This document shows, piece by piece, positions 8,031-15,756 of a stretch of DNA of 23,605 nt. Positions within the stretch are counted from its first letter, which is position 1, and each line of letters begins with the position of its first letter. The position numbers were made by a program, and so were the translations under genes. The notes below the pieces were generated by a model. The model saw nothing but the letters and a program-made list of their open reading frames with translations, did no database searches and was not told where the DNA came from. The DNA comes from 13-2-20CM-66-19 sp036273735 (lineage in GTDB: Bacteria; Pseudomonadota; Gammaproteobacteria; Steroidobacterales; Steroidobacteraceae). The stretch is from NCBI GenBank assembly GCA_036273735.1, contig DASUHA010000122.1, positions 1 to 23,605 of the forward strand, in the 5' to 3' direction.

Positions 8031-8690
8031 CTACGCAGACCGCTCGATGTGAGCGAGCTTGCGCGCGTTGCTGAGGCGATAGAAACGCCGCAGCTCGGTG
8101 AGCACCTCCCCTTCCGTGCCGGCCCCCCGGCGGCGCAACGATCGCTCGAGCCGCCGGCAGAACTTCTCGGCGTAACGGCTCGCCTCGCGGTAGAGGTCCT
8201 CGCGCCCCTCGGCCAGACGCGGATCGATGCGCGTGCGCTCGAACAGAATGCGGCGCAGCTCCGCGGGGAATCGGCCGGGGAGCTGACGGCGCAACAGCCA
8301 GTAGCTCGCGACGTACTTGTCGACTTCGGCCTGCATTTCCAGCTCGAGTATCGACACCGCACGATCATGGCCGGCGTTCCAGGCGAGATAGAGGAAGTGG
8401 CTCACGCCTTCGAGCGCCTTGCAGTAGTCTGCAACGTTGCCGTCATGCAGCCGCACCAGCGGATTCTCGCGTTGCAGTCTTTCCAACAGGTCCGGGTCGA
8501 GGTAAAGGGAGATCGCGGCTGCATCGCCGGCGGCCGCCGGCTGCGCGACGATCAGGTCCTCCTCGGTGGTCCGGCTGCGGACCGCTGCCGGCAGCCACTT
8601 GCGATCGGTGACGAGAAAGTCATACACGTCGTGAGCAATGCTCACGTCGTATATGTCCCCGATGAGCTGCTGCAGTTGCGTGAGGATCAT
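8031..8690 (-). CDS. Hypothetical protein, second gene of a two-gene unit
   Basis: A 219-residue protein that I do not recognise. No signal peptide or membrane segment; mostly helical and charged, with a recognisable block LEGVSHFLYLAWNAGHDR then LELEMQAEVDKYVASY (about 93-128) that looks conserved, and an Arg-rich region (about 175-192, EKFCRRLERSLRRRG). Start ATG 8690 lies only 3 bases after the TGA of the upstream gene (8694-8696), so the two are very likely co-translated and act together. The C-terminus is convergent with the gene ending at 7979. Confidence 0.75.
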   Translation of the reverse strand: MILTQLQQLIGDIYDVSIAHDVYDFLVTDRKWLPAAVRSRTTEEDLIVAQPAAAGDAAAISLYLDPDLLERLQRENPLVRLHDGNVADYCKALEGVSHFLYLAWNAGHDRAVSILELEMQAEVDKYVASYWLLRRQLPGRFPAELRRILFERTRIDPRLAEGREDLYREASRYAEKFCRRLERSLRRRGAGTEGEVLTELRRFYRLSNARKLAHIERSA

Positions 8691-8693
8691 GAG

Positions 8694-9323
8694 TCAGTGG
8701 GCGAACTGCGTGCCGCCCGCGCTCGTCGGATCGACACCGAGACGCTTGAGGAGCGCATAGCTGCGCCGGCTGCCGGTTTTGAGCCAGATCTCGTAGAGCC
8801 GCAGGATATCCTTGTCCGAATGGGTGTAGGCGGTCTCGGCAAGCTCGTTGAGCGCATCGACCATGGGCTGGAATTTCTCCGACAGCTCCGCGAAGACACC
8901 ACCGAGCACCCTACCCTTGCCGCGCGAGAGGGATTCGGCAAGCACGCCGTAGGCGCGTCCGCCCATGGCGATGTGATAGTCGATGTCGATCAGCTTGCGG
9001 GCGAAGCTCTGCGCGAAAAACCCCGCGATGAAGAGCGAGACGTCACCGAGCCGCTGGAGATTGCGATTGCGGTCGCCGGCCGAGCGCGCCTCCAGCGCCT
9101 CCGACAACATGACCACCAGCGGCTTCAGACGCGGGCCCTCCGGCGTGCGGTCGAACAGGGCCTCCGAGCGGGAGAAGAGGGTCAAGAGGTTGACGACGTA
9201 GTGCTCGGTCTGGTCCTCGACCGAGAGCTGCTGGCTCGCGAGCGCGCCGTGCAGGGCATCCCTGAAGTATTCCTTCAGGTTGGCAACCGGCTGCACCCGG
9301 CAGGATGAGTGAGTGTCAGACAT
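8694..9323 (-). CDS. Hypothetical protein, first gene of a two-gene unit
   Basis: A 209-residue protein that I do not recognise. It appears all-helical and soluble: YFRDALHGALASQ (19-31), then EHYVVNLLTLFSRSEALF, a hydrophobic but charged-flanked LFIAGFFAQSFARK stretch, and AELSEKFQPMVDALNELAE near the C-terminus. The last motif, YEIWLKTGSRRSYALLKRLGV, is distinctive. Start ATG 9323 follows AGGAGG at a long spacing (about 12 bases), with a second purine-rich AAGGAGG further upstream. The next gene starts 3 bases after its stop. An upstream inverted repeat (9385-9406) may be an operator. Confidence 0.75.
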   Translation of the reverse strand: MSDTHSSCRVQPVANLKEYFRDALHGALASQQLSVEDQTEHYVVNLLTLFSRSEALFDRTPEGPRLKPLVVMLSEALEARSAGDRNRNLQRLGDVSLFIAGFFAQSFARKLIDIDYHIAMGGRAYGVLAESLSRGKGRVLGGVFAELSEKFQPMVDALNELAETAYTHSDKDILRLYEIWLKTGSRRSYALLKRLGVDPTSAGGTQFAH

Positions 9324-9384
9324 GGCTGTTACAGGCCTCCTCAGTACGCCTCCTTATGAATAAAACGGCAGCAGACGGATAAAG

Positions 9385-9406
9385 TTCACCTCACATAAAG
9401 GGTGAA
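9385..9406 (-). promoter_or_regulatory. Inverted repeat upstream of the two-gene hypothetical unit
   Basis: TTCACC (9385-9390) and GGTGAA (9401-9406) with a 10-base spacer, about one helical turn centre to centre (16 bases). It lies 62 bases upstream of the 9323 start in a locally AT-rich spot, where the promoter should be. A dimeric regulator site is plausible. No convincing -35/-10 pair was found by eye. Confidence 0.35.
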
Positions 9407-9479
9407 TTCCGTGATGCATTGTCCATTGGCCGAAACTCGCGTGGGACGCGGCGGGCGGCCAGCCATGTTTATTCGCCGT

Positions 9480-10238
9480 TCAGCTTTGGCAGCCGCAGGG
9501 GCCGAGTGCTAGAAGGTCGGCCAGCTGCATACAGTCGGCTACGTCCAGGTCGGCCGGCCGGAGTCTCGCGGGCCAGGGTGTTTCACTGCGGTTCATCCAT
9601 GCCGTGCGCAGGCCTGCTGCGCGTGCTGCTTCGACGTCGAGAAAGGGGTCGTCGCCGACGTAGAGAATGTTCCGCGCCTCGAGACGCAAGCGATGCGCGA
9701 GTTGCTGGAAGCAACGGGGATGTGGCTTCGCAACGCCAATCTGACGCGCGTTCAACGACACGCTGAACAACGATGCAAGTCCAATCAGCTCCAGGTCGGC
9801 ATTCCCGTTGCTGAGGGATGCAAGGGCGTAGCGCGTACGCAGGCGCTCCAGCGCGGGGTGAACGTCCGCATAGGGCTGCAACTCGTTGCGCGCCGCGAAG
9901 AACACCTCGAAGGCGCGCTCGGCGATTTCCTCCTCATAGCCGCACTCGCGGGCATGAGCCGCCAGCGCCGTGATGCGCAGGTAGGTGAAATCGTGGGCAT
10001 TGTGCGGCTCGCTGCGGGCAAGCCGCTCGCGCGCGATGCGCATCTGCTCGGCCGACACCCGCTCGGCGATCCGCGGACAGTGCTCGCGCAGCCATTCCTG
10101 CAGACGCTCCTCGGCGCGAACGATCACCGGTCCAACATCCCACAGTGTATTATCGAGATCGAAGGCGACTGCGCAGATGTCGCCAAGCATGGCTGCACCG
10201 GCTTCGGTGCGGCCCAGGCTCAAGGTTTCCGTCGTCAT
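9480..10238 (-). CDS. HAD-superfamily hydrolase, YigB/phosphatase-like
   Basis: A 252-residue haloacid-dehalogenase-type phosphatase. Motif I FDLDNT holds the nucleophile D27 and acid/base D29, motif II is SLSNGN (141-146), motif III has K171 in VAKPHP, and motif IV is VGDDPFLDVEAA (194-205). The helical cap between motifs I and II gives subtype I. Closest familiar enzymes are the YigB group (FMN and flavin-pathway phosphatases), but the substrate cannot be assigned from sequence. Two starts are possible: ATG 10238, or ATG 10190 (MLGDICAVAF), which would leave a 68-base rather than 20-base gap to the divergent GST gene. The second gives room for a promoter. Confidence 0.9.
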   Translation of the reverse strand: MTTETLSLGRTEAGAAMLGDICAVAFDLDNTLWDVGPVIVRAEERLQEWLREHCPRIAERVSAEQMRIARERLARSEPHNAHDFTYLRITALAAHARECGYEEEIAERAFEVFFAARNELQPYADVHPALERLRTRYALASLSNGNADLELIGLASLFSVSLNARQIGVAKPHPRCFQQLAHRLRLEARNILYVGDDPFLDVEAARAAGLRTAWMNRSETPWPARLRPADLDVADCMQLADLLALGPCGCQS

Positions 10239-10258
10239 GCTGTGAAGGTTACCATCCC

Positions 10259-10909
10259 ATGTCGGATCTGACCCTGGTCATCGGCAACAAGAACTACTCT
10301 TCCTGGTCGCTGCGGCCGTGGATGCTGCTCAAGCATCTGGGCGTCGAGTTTCGCGAAGTGCTGATCCGCCTCGACATGCCGACGACGAAGGACGAGATCG
10401 AGAAGTACGCGCCGAGCGGGCGCGTGCCAGTGCTGCTCGACGGCGACCTCTCCGTGTGGGACTCCCTTGCGATCTGCGAATACGTAGCGGAGCTCAGCGG
10501 ACGCGGGTGGCCGCAGGACGCTCGCGCCCGGGCGGTGGCCCGCTCCGTCTGCGCGGAAATGCATTCGGGGTTCGCCAACCTGCGGATGGAATGGCCGATG
10601 AACGCGCGCGCTCGCAACCGCCGCACCGTGAGCACGCCGGGACTGGAGGCGGACGTCGACCGGGTCGATGAGATCTGGAACGACTGCCGGCGGCGCTTCG
10701 GCGCCGCGGGCCCGTGGCTCTTCGGGGAGTATTCCATCGCCGATGCGATGTATGCGCCGGTCGTGCTGCGGTTCAACACCTACGGCGCGCGCGTCTCGGA
10801 GACGGCGCGCTGGTACATGGCTGCGGCGCTGGAGGATGCCGCGCTGCAATCCTGGCTCGCGGCCTCGAAGATAGAGCCGTGGACGCTGGAGCGGTCGGAG
10901 ATAGGGTGA
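10259..10909 (+). CDS. Glutathione S-transferase family protein
   Basis: A 216-residue cytosolic GST-fold protein. The N-terminal thioredoxin-like domain begins LVIGNKNYSSWSLRPW (6-21), with the usual active-site serine region S14/S15; GRVPVLLDGD (54-63) holds the cis-proline, and DSLAICEYVAE (68-78) is the glutathione gamma-glutamyl-binding segment. The C-terminal helical domain includes PWLFGEYSIADAMYAPVVLR, the N-capping S-x-x-D motif. The start is ATG 10259, with GAAGG about 10 bases upstream; longer ORF forms from 10145 would overlap the divergent HAD gene. The substrate is unknown; detoxification or a maleylacetoacetate isomerase-like role are both possible. Confidence 0.93.
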   Translation: MSDLTLVIGNKNYSSWSLRPWMLLKHLGVEFREVLIRLDMPTTKDEIEKYAPSGRVPVLLDGDLSVWDSLAICEYVAELSGRGWPQDARARAVARSVCAEMHSGFANLRMEWPMNARARNRRTVSTPGLEADVDRVDEIWNDCRRRFGAAGPWLFGEYSIADAMYAPVVLRFNTYGARVSETARWYMAAALEDAALQSWLAASKIEPWTLERSEIG

Positions 10910-10963
10910 GGGCGGTGCCGGGTGCCCTGCCGCCATGGATGGCCGGTGGTACGGTCCCAACTC

Positions 10964-11998
10964 TTACCCATACGTCGCGCGCCACTCCGCGCGATAAGAC
11001 ATGCCCAACGACATCAGGCGCTCCAGCAGCTCCGGATAGGCGATGCCGGCAGCGCGAGCAGACTCGGCGAAATCCTCGGCCGCTTCCAGGTTGGGGTTGG
11101 CATTCGCCTCGAGCGCGTAGACGTCGCCATTGGGGGTCGCTCTGAAATCCATGCGCGCGCAGCCTGAGAGACCGAGCGCCCGGTAAATTCGACGAGAGAG
11201 TTTGTCGAGTCGCGTGAGCACGTTCGCCGGCAGATCCTCCGCCGCGCGCGTCGTGATGCCGTACTTGGTCTGATACCGCTTATCCCATTTCACCTTGCGC
11301 GTGGCGATCGCCGCCAATGAATCGGGCATCGAGCCGAATACCATTTCCCAGACCGGCAGGCGCGTCAGCCGGTCGTTGCCCATGACGCCGACATAGAGCT
11401 CGCGGCCCTCGATGTACTCCTCGACCAGGGCGTCGGAGCCTATCTGCTCGTGGACGAACTCGATCCGTTCCTTGAGCCGTGCGGCATCCTCCACCACCGA
11501 GGCCTGCGCAATGCCCAGTGAGGCGTCCTCGACGGTCGATTTCACGAACAGCGGAAAGCGCAGCTTGCGCGGGACGCGGATGCGGGCGCCGCGCTGGAAG
11601 ACGGCGAACTGCGGTGTCGGAATGCGGTGGAAGGCGAGGAGCTGCTTGCAGAGCGGTTTGTCACGCGACAGCAGCAGGCCGCGCGGATTGCAGCCCGTGT
11701 AGGGCTGGCGCATGAGCTCGAGGAAAGCGACCACATGCTGGTCGTAAGTAACGATGCCGTTGAATTCCTCGAGCAGGTTGAAGACGATGTCAGGCTGCCA
11801 CTCCGCGATGCTGCTGCGCATCTCGGTGAGGCTGTCGAGTACGCCGAGGCAGCGGACATCATGGCCGTTGGCGCGCAGAGCGCTCGTAACATCGTACTCG
11901 GTACGCCACTCCTCGATTTCCTTGTCGGTGTGACCCTCGAGGTTCTCCGGCGGCACCAGGCTCGCGTGCACGACGACGAGCGTGCGCAGTTTTTTCAT
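10964..11998 (-). CDS. D-Ala-D-Ala ligase-like ATP-grasp protein
   Basis: A 344-residue ATP-grasp carboxylate-amine ligase. Landmarks: TGCNPRGLLLSRDK (101-114) with the ATP-contacting lysine K114, FVKSTVEDASLGI (151-163), the hinge LVEEYIEGRELYVGV (191-205), and the Mg-binding C-terminal set MDFRATPNG (283-291) with D284, then ALEANANPNLE (295-305) with E297. It resembles the D-alanine-D-alanine ligase branch but lies outside the mur/dcw region and without murC or ftsQ neighbours, so cell-wall D-Ala-D-Ala synthesis is not implied. It follows the HEAGH peptidase by 63 bases on the same strand, suggesting paired action on a peptide or amino acid. Start ATG 11998 has only a weak ribosome-binding site. 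Confidence 0.88.
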   Translation of the reverse strand: MKKLRTLVVVHASLVPPENLEGHTDKEIEEWRTEYDVTSALRANGHDVRCLGVLDSLTEMRSSIAEWQPDIVFNLLEEFNGIVTYDQHVVAFLELMRQPYTGCNPRGLLLSRDKPLCKQLLAFHRIPTPQFAVFQRGARIRVPRKLRFPLFVKSTVEDASLGIAQASVVEDAARLKERIEFVHEQIGSDALVEEYIEGRELYVGVMGNDRLTRLPVWEMVFGSMPDSLAAIATRKVKWDKRYQTKYGITTRAAEDLPANVLTRLDKLSRRIYRALGLSGCARMDFRATPNGDVYALEANANPNLEAAEDFAESARAAGIAYPELLERLMSLGMSYRAEWRATYG

Positions 11999-12034
11999 CG
12001 TTTTTCTGGCATCTCTGTTCGCACGGGCGGCAGC

Positions 12035-12055
12035 CTCCGTCCGCGACGGGCGGAG
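12035..12055 (-). promoter_or_regulatory. Intra-operon hairpin before the ATP-grasp gene
   Basis: CTCCGTCCG (12035-12043) pairs with CGGGCGGAG (12047-12055), one G-U pair, 3-base loop. It lies in the 63-base gap between the peptidase stop and the ligase start. No U-tract follows on the minus strand, so RNA processing or translation control is more likely than termination. Confidence 0.35.
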
Positions 12056-12061
12056 AAGGCG

Positions 12062-13105
12062 TTAAAGGCGCAGATGCGGTGTCTCGCCTTGCGAATAAAG
12101 GCCCGCAAGCCGCTCGAGCAGCCAGCGCGCGCTGCGGATCGCATCGCGCCTGTTGCCGCGCACGTAGAGCTTCAGGGTCTCGCTGCGCTCGATGAGCATG
12201 CGGACGATCTGATGCACACTATAAGGCTCGAGGCCCAGCTGACCGGACACGGACGTGATGAGCGCCTTGCGGTTGGAGCGCAGCAGGGTCGCGGCGCGCA
12301 TCGCCCCGCGGCGCATCGGCGGTGGCACGAAGAGCCTGCGCAGAAATTCGTCAGCGAGTCCGCGGCAATAGTAGCGTTGGCGGGCGAGCTTGCGGCGATA
12401 GTGCTGAGCCAGGGTGCGCGTATTGGTCTCGATGGGCTCGATGCGGGTGCGGTTGCGGACGGGCGCCCGAAGTCCTCGCACCCCCGCCACCAACTCGTCG
12501 ACGGCGCTGAGTTTCTGGAACGCCGGCCAGTCCGCGTAGTTCTTGCGCCAGCCGGAACGCGGCGTCAGCCAGACAGCGAACGTCTCTGCGAAGTCCTCCG
12601 TCGGGTGGGACTGCGCGTACCACTCTCCCAGGTGATGCACGTAACGGCGGCTGCCGGGGCGGGCTTTGTACCGGGCCGGATACTGGAGGGAGGCAGGGCC
12701 GAAGATCTCCCGCCAGCGTTTGCGCCGACGCAATCGATAAGCGTTGTCGAGTGCATGTCCTGCCTCATGGCGCAGGATACGCATGAACCAGCGCGTATTA
12801 CCGCCCTCCACTTCCCGCATGATGCGGCGCTCGAGGCGCTCGAGGCGCGGGTGCGCAAGGTAGAACGGTATCGCGATACCGGGCACCCCGTCCGGCGAGA
12901 ACCACTCTTCCGACAGCCACACGTGTGGCTGGAAGCGGAGGCCTCGAGCTTCCAGCTCCGAGTACAGGCGCCGCACGCGGCGCTCGACGCTCGAGCCCTG
13001 GAGCCGCAGGCCGAGATCGCAAAAGCGCAGCGACAGCAGGCTCTCGTCAGATAGACGAGTCCATCCGGGATTCACTCGGGAGGTGCGACTGCGCTGGGGA
13101 GCCAC
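12062..13105 (-). CDS. Putative zinc metallopeptidase (HEAGH, zincin-like)
   Basis: Up to 347 residues. The zinc signature HEAGHALDNAY begins at H113 (H113, E114, H117), and a second block HPTEDFAETFAVWL (167-180) offers E170 or E174 as the third ligand, the usual arrangement of a gluzincin. It is similar in style to putative zinc-binding metallopeptidases found near ATP-grasp genes. No signal peptide, so probably cytoplasmic, with a strongly basic C-terminal third. The start is GTG 13105 or GTG 13075 (VNPGWTRLSDES); no clear ribosome-binding site favours either. It precedes the D-Ala-D-Ala ligase-like gene by 63 bases and follows the phosphatase/ADP-ribosylglycohydrolase gene by 82 bases. 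Confidence 0.78.
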   Translation of the reverse strand: MAPQRSRTSRVNPGWTRLSDESLLSLRFCDLGLRLQGSSVERRVRRLYSELEARGLRFQPHVWLSEEWFSPDGVPGIAIPFYLAHPRLERLERRIMREVEGGNTRWFMRILRHEAGHALDNAYRLRRRKRWREIFGPASLQYPARYKARPGSRRYVHHLGEWYAQSHPTEDFAETFAVWLTPRSGWRKNYADWPAFQKLSAVDELVAGVRGLRAPVRNRTRIEPIETNTRTLAQHYRRKLARQRYYCRGLADEFLRRLFVPPPMRRGAMRAATLLRSNRKALITSVSGQLGLEPYSVHQIVRMLIERSETLKLYVRGNRRDAIRSARWLLERLAGLYSQGETPHLRL

Positions 13106-13187
13106 GGCAACGCAAGCCTACCCGTTTCCGGCCCGGCTGTCTGGCCTGGTGGATGCGGGTTTCCGCGGTCCGGCCGGAGCGCGCCGC

Positions 13188-14741
13188 TCAGCGGATCTGC
13201 AGTAGGAAATGCTCCAGCAGATGGTCGGCGCAGGCTTCGATCAGCTCGCGCCTGAGGAGGCTCTCGCGCCACGGGGCAGGGATCGCGCCCGCCCCGTAGT
13301 AGGCGCCGGCCAGTTGGCCGCAGGCGCTGGCCGCGACGTCCGAGTTGCCCCCTTCGTTGGCCGCGTGGAGCACGGCATCACGAAAATTGTCGGTCGCGGC
13401 GAAGGCCTCGAGGGCGACGGCCAGCGCCTCCGCCGCGGCGCCCCGACCTTTCATTCGCGGAGGAACCGGGACCTCGGCCAGGATTGCGGACTTCGGCCGG
13501 CCGGAGAGCGCCAGAAAGAGCGCGCGTGCCAGATCGCGGCAGGCTGCCAGAACGGCAGGAGCCTGGCAGGTCGTGCGGGCGGCATCGCTCGCCAGTTGCA
13601 CGGCCTCCTCTTCCGAGGCGAAGAAGAACATCACCATGGGAGCCACCCGCGAGAGCGGCTCCGGGTCGTGCTGGTGGGGGGAGTGCGAGCCCGAGAAGAG
13701 CTGGCGCCGCCACTGCGCCATCGCGAGGGCGCGAGTCGTGCTCGCGGTAATGCCGAGGCATTGGCCCGTGGCGGAGAGGTAGCCCTCGAGCTGCCAGCGC
13801 CGGTAACGGTCCACCTGATCGCGAGCGTCGAAGCCATTGGTGACGAGCAGGCTGTCGGCGAGACAAAGGGCCATCGCCGTATCGTCACTCCAGGCGCCCC
13901 TCGGCAGATCGAACGGGCCACCGCCGGTCAGATCGCCCACGGGCGTGAATGTGCCCGGCCGCCGGTATTGGGTCGGGGCGGCAACGGCATCGCCGGTGGC
14001 CAAACCGAGCAAGGCCCCCTGGAAGCGCTCTCGCAGGCTGCGTGCAGCCGCGAGAGTGGCCGGAGCCAACAGCGGATCGGGAGTGGCCGGCGCAGACTCC
14101 CGTACAGGCACGGGGATCGGCGGCGGCTGCATGGCTGGGATCGGCGGCGGCTGCATGGCCGGGGCCGGGGTCGGGGTCGGCGCGCGCAGCGGCGGTGCGG
14201 CCGGCGCCGCGAGTGAGAAATCCAGGTTGCGCGAAATCCACTTGCGGACGTATTCGGCCTGGGCGTCGGTCTCGGGCACACTCGGCCAGAACTTGGAGCG
14301 CTCGGACTGCTGCCAGAGCCTGGCGAGCTCATCGAGCGCCTGCTCACCGTTGAGCCCGCGCTCGACGAGAAAGCAGCCGACCACCATACCGGTGCGGCCG
14401 ATGCCCGCGCGACAGTGCACGTATGCAGGCCTCCCGGAGCGCAGCGCATCGTGCAGGCAGTCCAGGATCTCCATCATGTGCTCCCGCTTCTCGGGCAGGC
14501 CGTGATCGCGAATGGGCTTGCGCAGGTACTCGACGTGGAAGGGGAGAGCCTCATCGTAGGACTCGACCTCGCTCGGCTGCGTGAGGTCGAGAAAACATTC
14601 GATGCCGGCAGCGAGCAGCGCGCTCAGACGCTGACGCGTAGCATCGGCGGTGAGGCCGCTAGGATGCTCTCCGGCGAGAAGCAAGCCGGGCAGAGCCCAG
14701 TAGGTGTTGGGAAGCGGGGAAGCAAGCAGTGGGGCTTCCAC
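13188..14741 (-). CDS. Tyrosine phosphatase / ADP-ribosylglycohydrolase fusion
   Basis: Two enzyme domains in one 517-residue chain. The N-terminal half is a dual-specificity/tyrosine phosphatase: signature VHCRAGIGRTG with nucleophile C110 and R116. A Pro-rich linker (about 179-227) contains the tandem octapeptide PAMQPPPI twice. The C-terminal half is a DraG/ARH-type ADP-ribosylglycohydrolase, which removes ADP-ribose from proteins: GALLGLATGDA (242-252), the metal site WSDDTAMAL (284-292) and AGAYYG near the end. The second metal motif, normally like GDDADT or GGDTDT, reads GGNSDV (464-469), so one Asp is Asn. Start GTG 14741 is chosen because it lies just past the ttcA stop (TGA 14752-14754) with GAGA upstream; the longer GTG 14825 form would overlap ttcA by 74 bases and add a low-complexity N-terminus. 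The pairing suggests reversal of two protein modifications. Confidence 0.87.
   Translation of the reverse strand: MEAPLLASPLPNTYWALPGLLLAGEHPSGLTADATRQRLSALLAAGIECFLDLTQPSEVESYDEALPFHVEYLRKPIRDHGLPEKREHMMEILDCLHDALRSGRPAYVHCRAGIGRTGMVVGCFLVERGLNGEQALDELARLWQQSERSKFWPSVPETDAQAEYVRKWISRNLDFSLAAPAAPPLRAPTPTPAPAMQPPPIPAMQPPPIPVPVRESAPATPDPLLAPATLAAARSLRERFQGALLGLATGDAVAAPTQYRRPGTFTPVGDLTGGGPFDLPRGAWSDDTAMALCLADSLLVTNGFDARDQVDRYRRWQLEGYLSATGQCLGITASTTRALAMAQWRRQLFSGSHSPHQHDPEPLSRVAPMVMFFFASEEEAVQLASDAARTTCQAPAVLAACRDLARALFLALSGRPKSAILAEVPVPPRMKGRGAAAEALAVALEAFAATDNFRDAVLHAANEGGNSDVAASACGQLAGAYYGAGAIPAPWRESLLRRELIEACADHLLEHFLLQIR
14113..14160 (-). repeat. 24-bp tandem direct repeat (2 copies) in the fusion linker
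   Basis: Two adjacent 24-base copies (14113-14136 and 14137-14160) differ only at their last base. In frame they encode the octapeptide PAMQPPPI twice in the linker between phosphatase and glycohydrolase. In-frame duplication is seen directly; length variation among relatives would be expected. Confidence 0.85.
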
Positions 14742-14751
14742 TTGCGGTCTC

Positions 14752-15756
14752 TCACTCGCTCGGGCCGGGGGCCTCGCCGGTGACGTAGCTGAGAGCCGCC
14801 GGCAAATCCCCTTGCAGGCGGGCACCCTCGATCAAACCGTCCTCTTCTTCGAGCGTCATGGGCATGACCGCACCTGAGTTCGGCGGGATGCACGAGCGCT
14901 GCGCGTCGAGAGCCGCGAAGTCGAAGTGACGCGGATCAGCGAGATGCTCGAGCTCGACGTGGCGCAGAGCGGAAAAGATGCTCTCGGTGCGACCGGGGTG
15001 CGTGTGCTCCCAGGCCCCGAGCATTTTCTTGATGGCGACGCGTTGCATGTTGTCCTGCGAGCCGCACAGCTTGCACGGAATGATTGGGAAGCGGCGGCCA
15101 CGCGCGTAGCGCTCGATGTCACGCTCGGCGACGTAGGCGAGCGGGCGGATGACGATATGCCGTCCGTCCTCTGAGAGGAGCTTGGGAGCCATGGCTTTGA
15201 GGCGACCGCCGAAAAACAGGTTGAGGAACAGGGTCTCGACGATGTCGTCGCGATGGTGGCCGAGTGCGATCTTGGTTATACCGTTCTCGGCGGCGAAACG
15301 GTACAGAGCGCCGCGGCGCAGGCGCGAGCACAGTCCACAAAGCGTGCGCCCTTCGGGGATGACGCGCTTGACGACGCTGTAGGTATCCTGCTCGATGATG
15401 TGAAACGGGACGCCTAGAGAAGTCAGGTACTCCGGCAGCACGTGCTGCGGAAACCCCGGCTGCTTCTGGTCGAGATTGACCGCGAGCAGATCGAAGTCGA
15501 CGGGTGCGCTGCGCTTCAGCGACAGGAGTATGTCGAGCAGGGTGTAGGAGTCCTTGCCGCCCGACAGGCAGACCATGACCCGGTCACCCGCGGCAATCAT
15601 GCGAAAGTCTTCGATCGCCTTACCGACGGAGCCGCGCAGCCGCGCCTGCAGGCGCGCAAGAGTGCGCGAAGGCTTACCTTCCGCCTTCGCCCGTGCGGCG
15701 ATGATCGGGGACACTTCAGTCGTGTCGGATGCGGTTCTCTGGAGGCGGCCCGGCAT
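14752..15756 (-). CDS. ttcA: tRNA 2-thiocytidine synthetase TtcA
   Basis: Makes 2-thiocytidine at position 32 of certain tRNAs, using ATP and an iron-sulfur cluster. The 334-residue protein shows the PP-loop SGGKDSYTLLD (65-75), the first CxxC pair CGLC (C140, C143) and the second CKLC (C228, C231), plus HHRDDIVETLFLNLFFGG (167-184). All three cluster cysteines expected of the family are included among these. It is longer than E. coli TtcA (311) by about 25 residues at the N-terminus. ATG 15756 directly abuts the TAG stop of the M32 peptidase gene (15757-15759), so translation is probably coupled. The next gene begins 10 bases after its stop. Confidence 0.96.
   Translation of the reverse strand: MPGRLQRTASDTTEVSPIIAARAKAEGKPSRTLARLQARLRGSVGKAIEDFRMIAAGDRVMVCLSGGKDSYTLLDILLSLKRSAPVDFDLLAVNLDQKQPGFPQHVLPEYLTSLGVPFHIIEQDTYSVVKRVIPEGRTLCGLCSRLRRGALYRFAAENGITKIALGHHRDDIVETLFLNLFFGGRLKAMAPKLLSEDGRHIVIRPLAYVAERDIERYARGRRFPIIPCKLCGSQDNMQRVAIKKMLGAWEHTHPGRTESIFSALRHVELEHLADPRHFDFAALDAQRSCIPPNSGAVMPMTLEEEDGLIEGARLQGDLPAALSYVTGEAPGPSE

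Noticed and set aside
8049..9308. 419-residue plus-strand frame
   Set aside because: It runs antisense through both hypothetical genes. The minus frames have better start sites, tight coupling and more protein-like composition.
11627..13054. 475-residue plus-strand frame
   Set aside because: Shadow of the ATP-grasp and HEAGH genes, which carry clear motifs.
14113..14160. CRISPR-like repeat
   Set aside because: Only two direct copies with no spacer between them, inside a coding frame.
14742..14825. Longer N-terminus for the phosphatase/glycohydrolase fusion
   Set aside because: It would overlap ttcA by 74 bases; GTG 14741 follows the ttcA stop closely with a purine-rich site.
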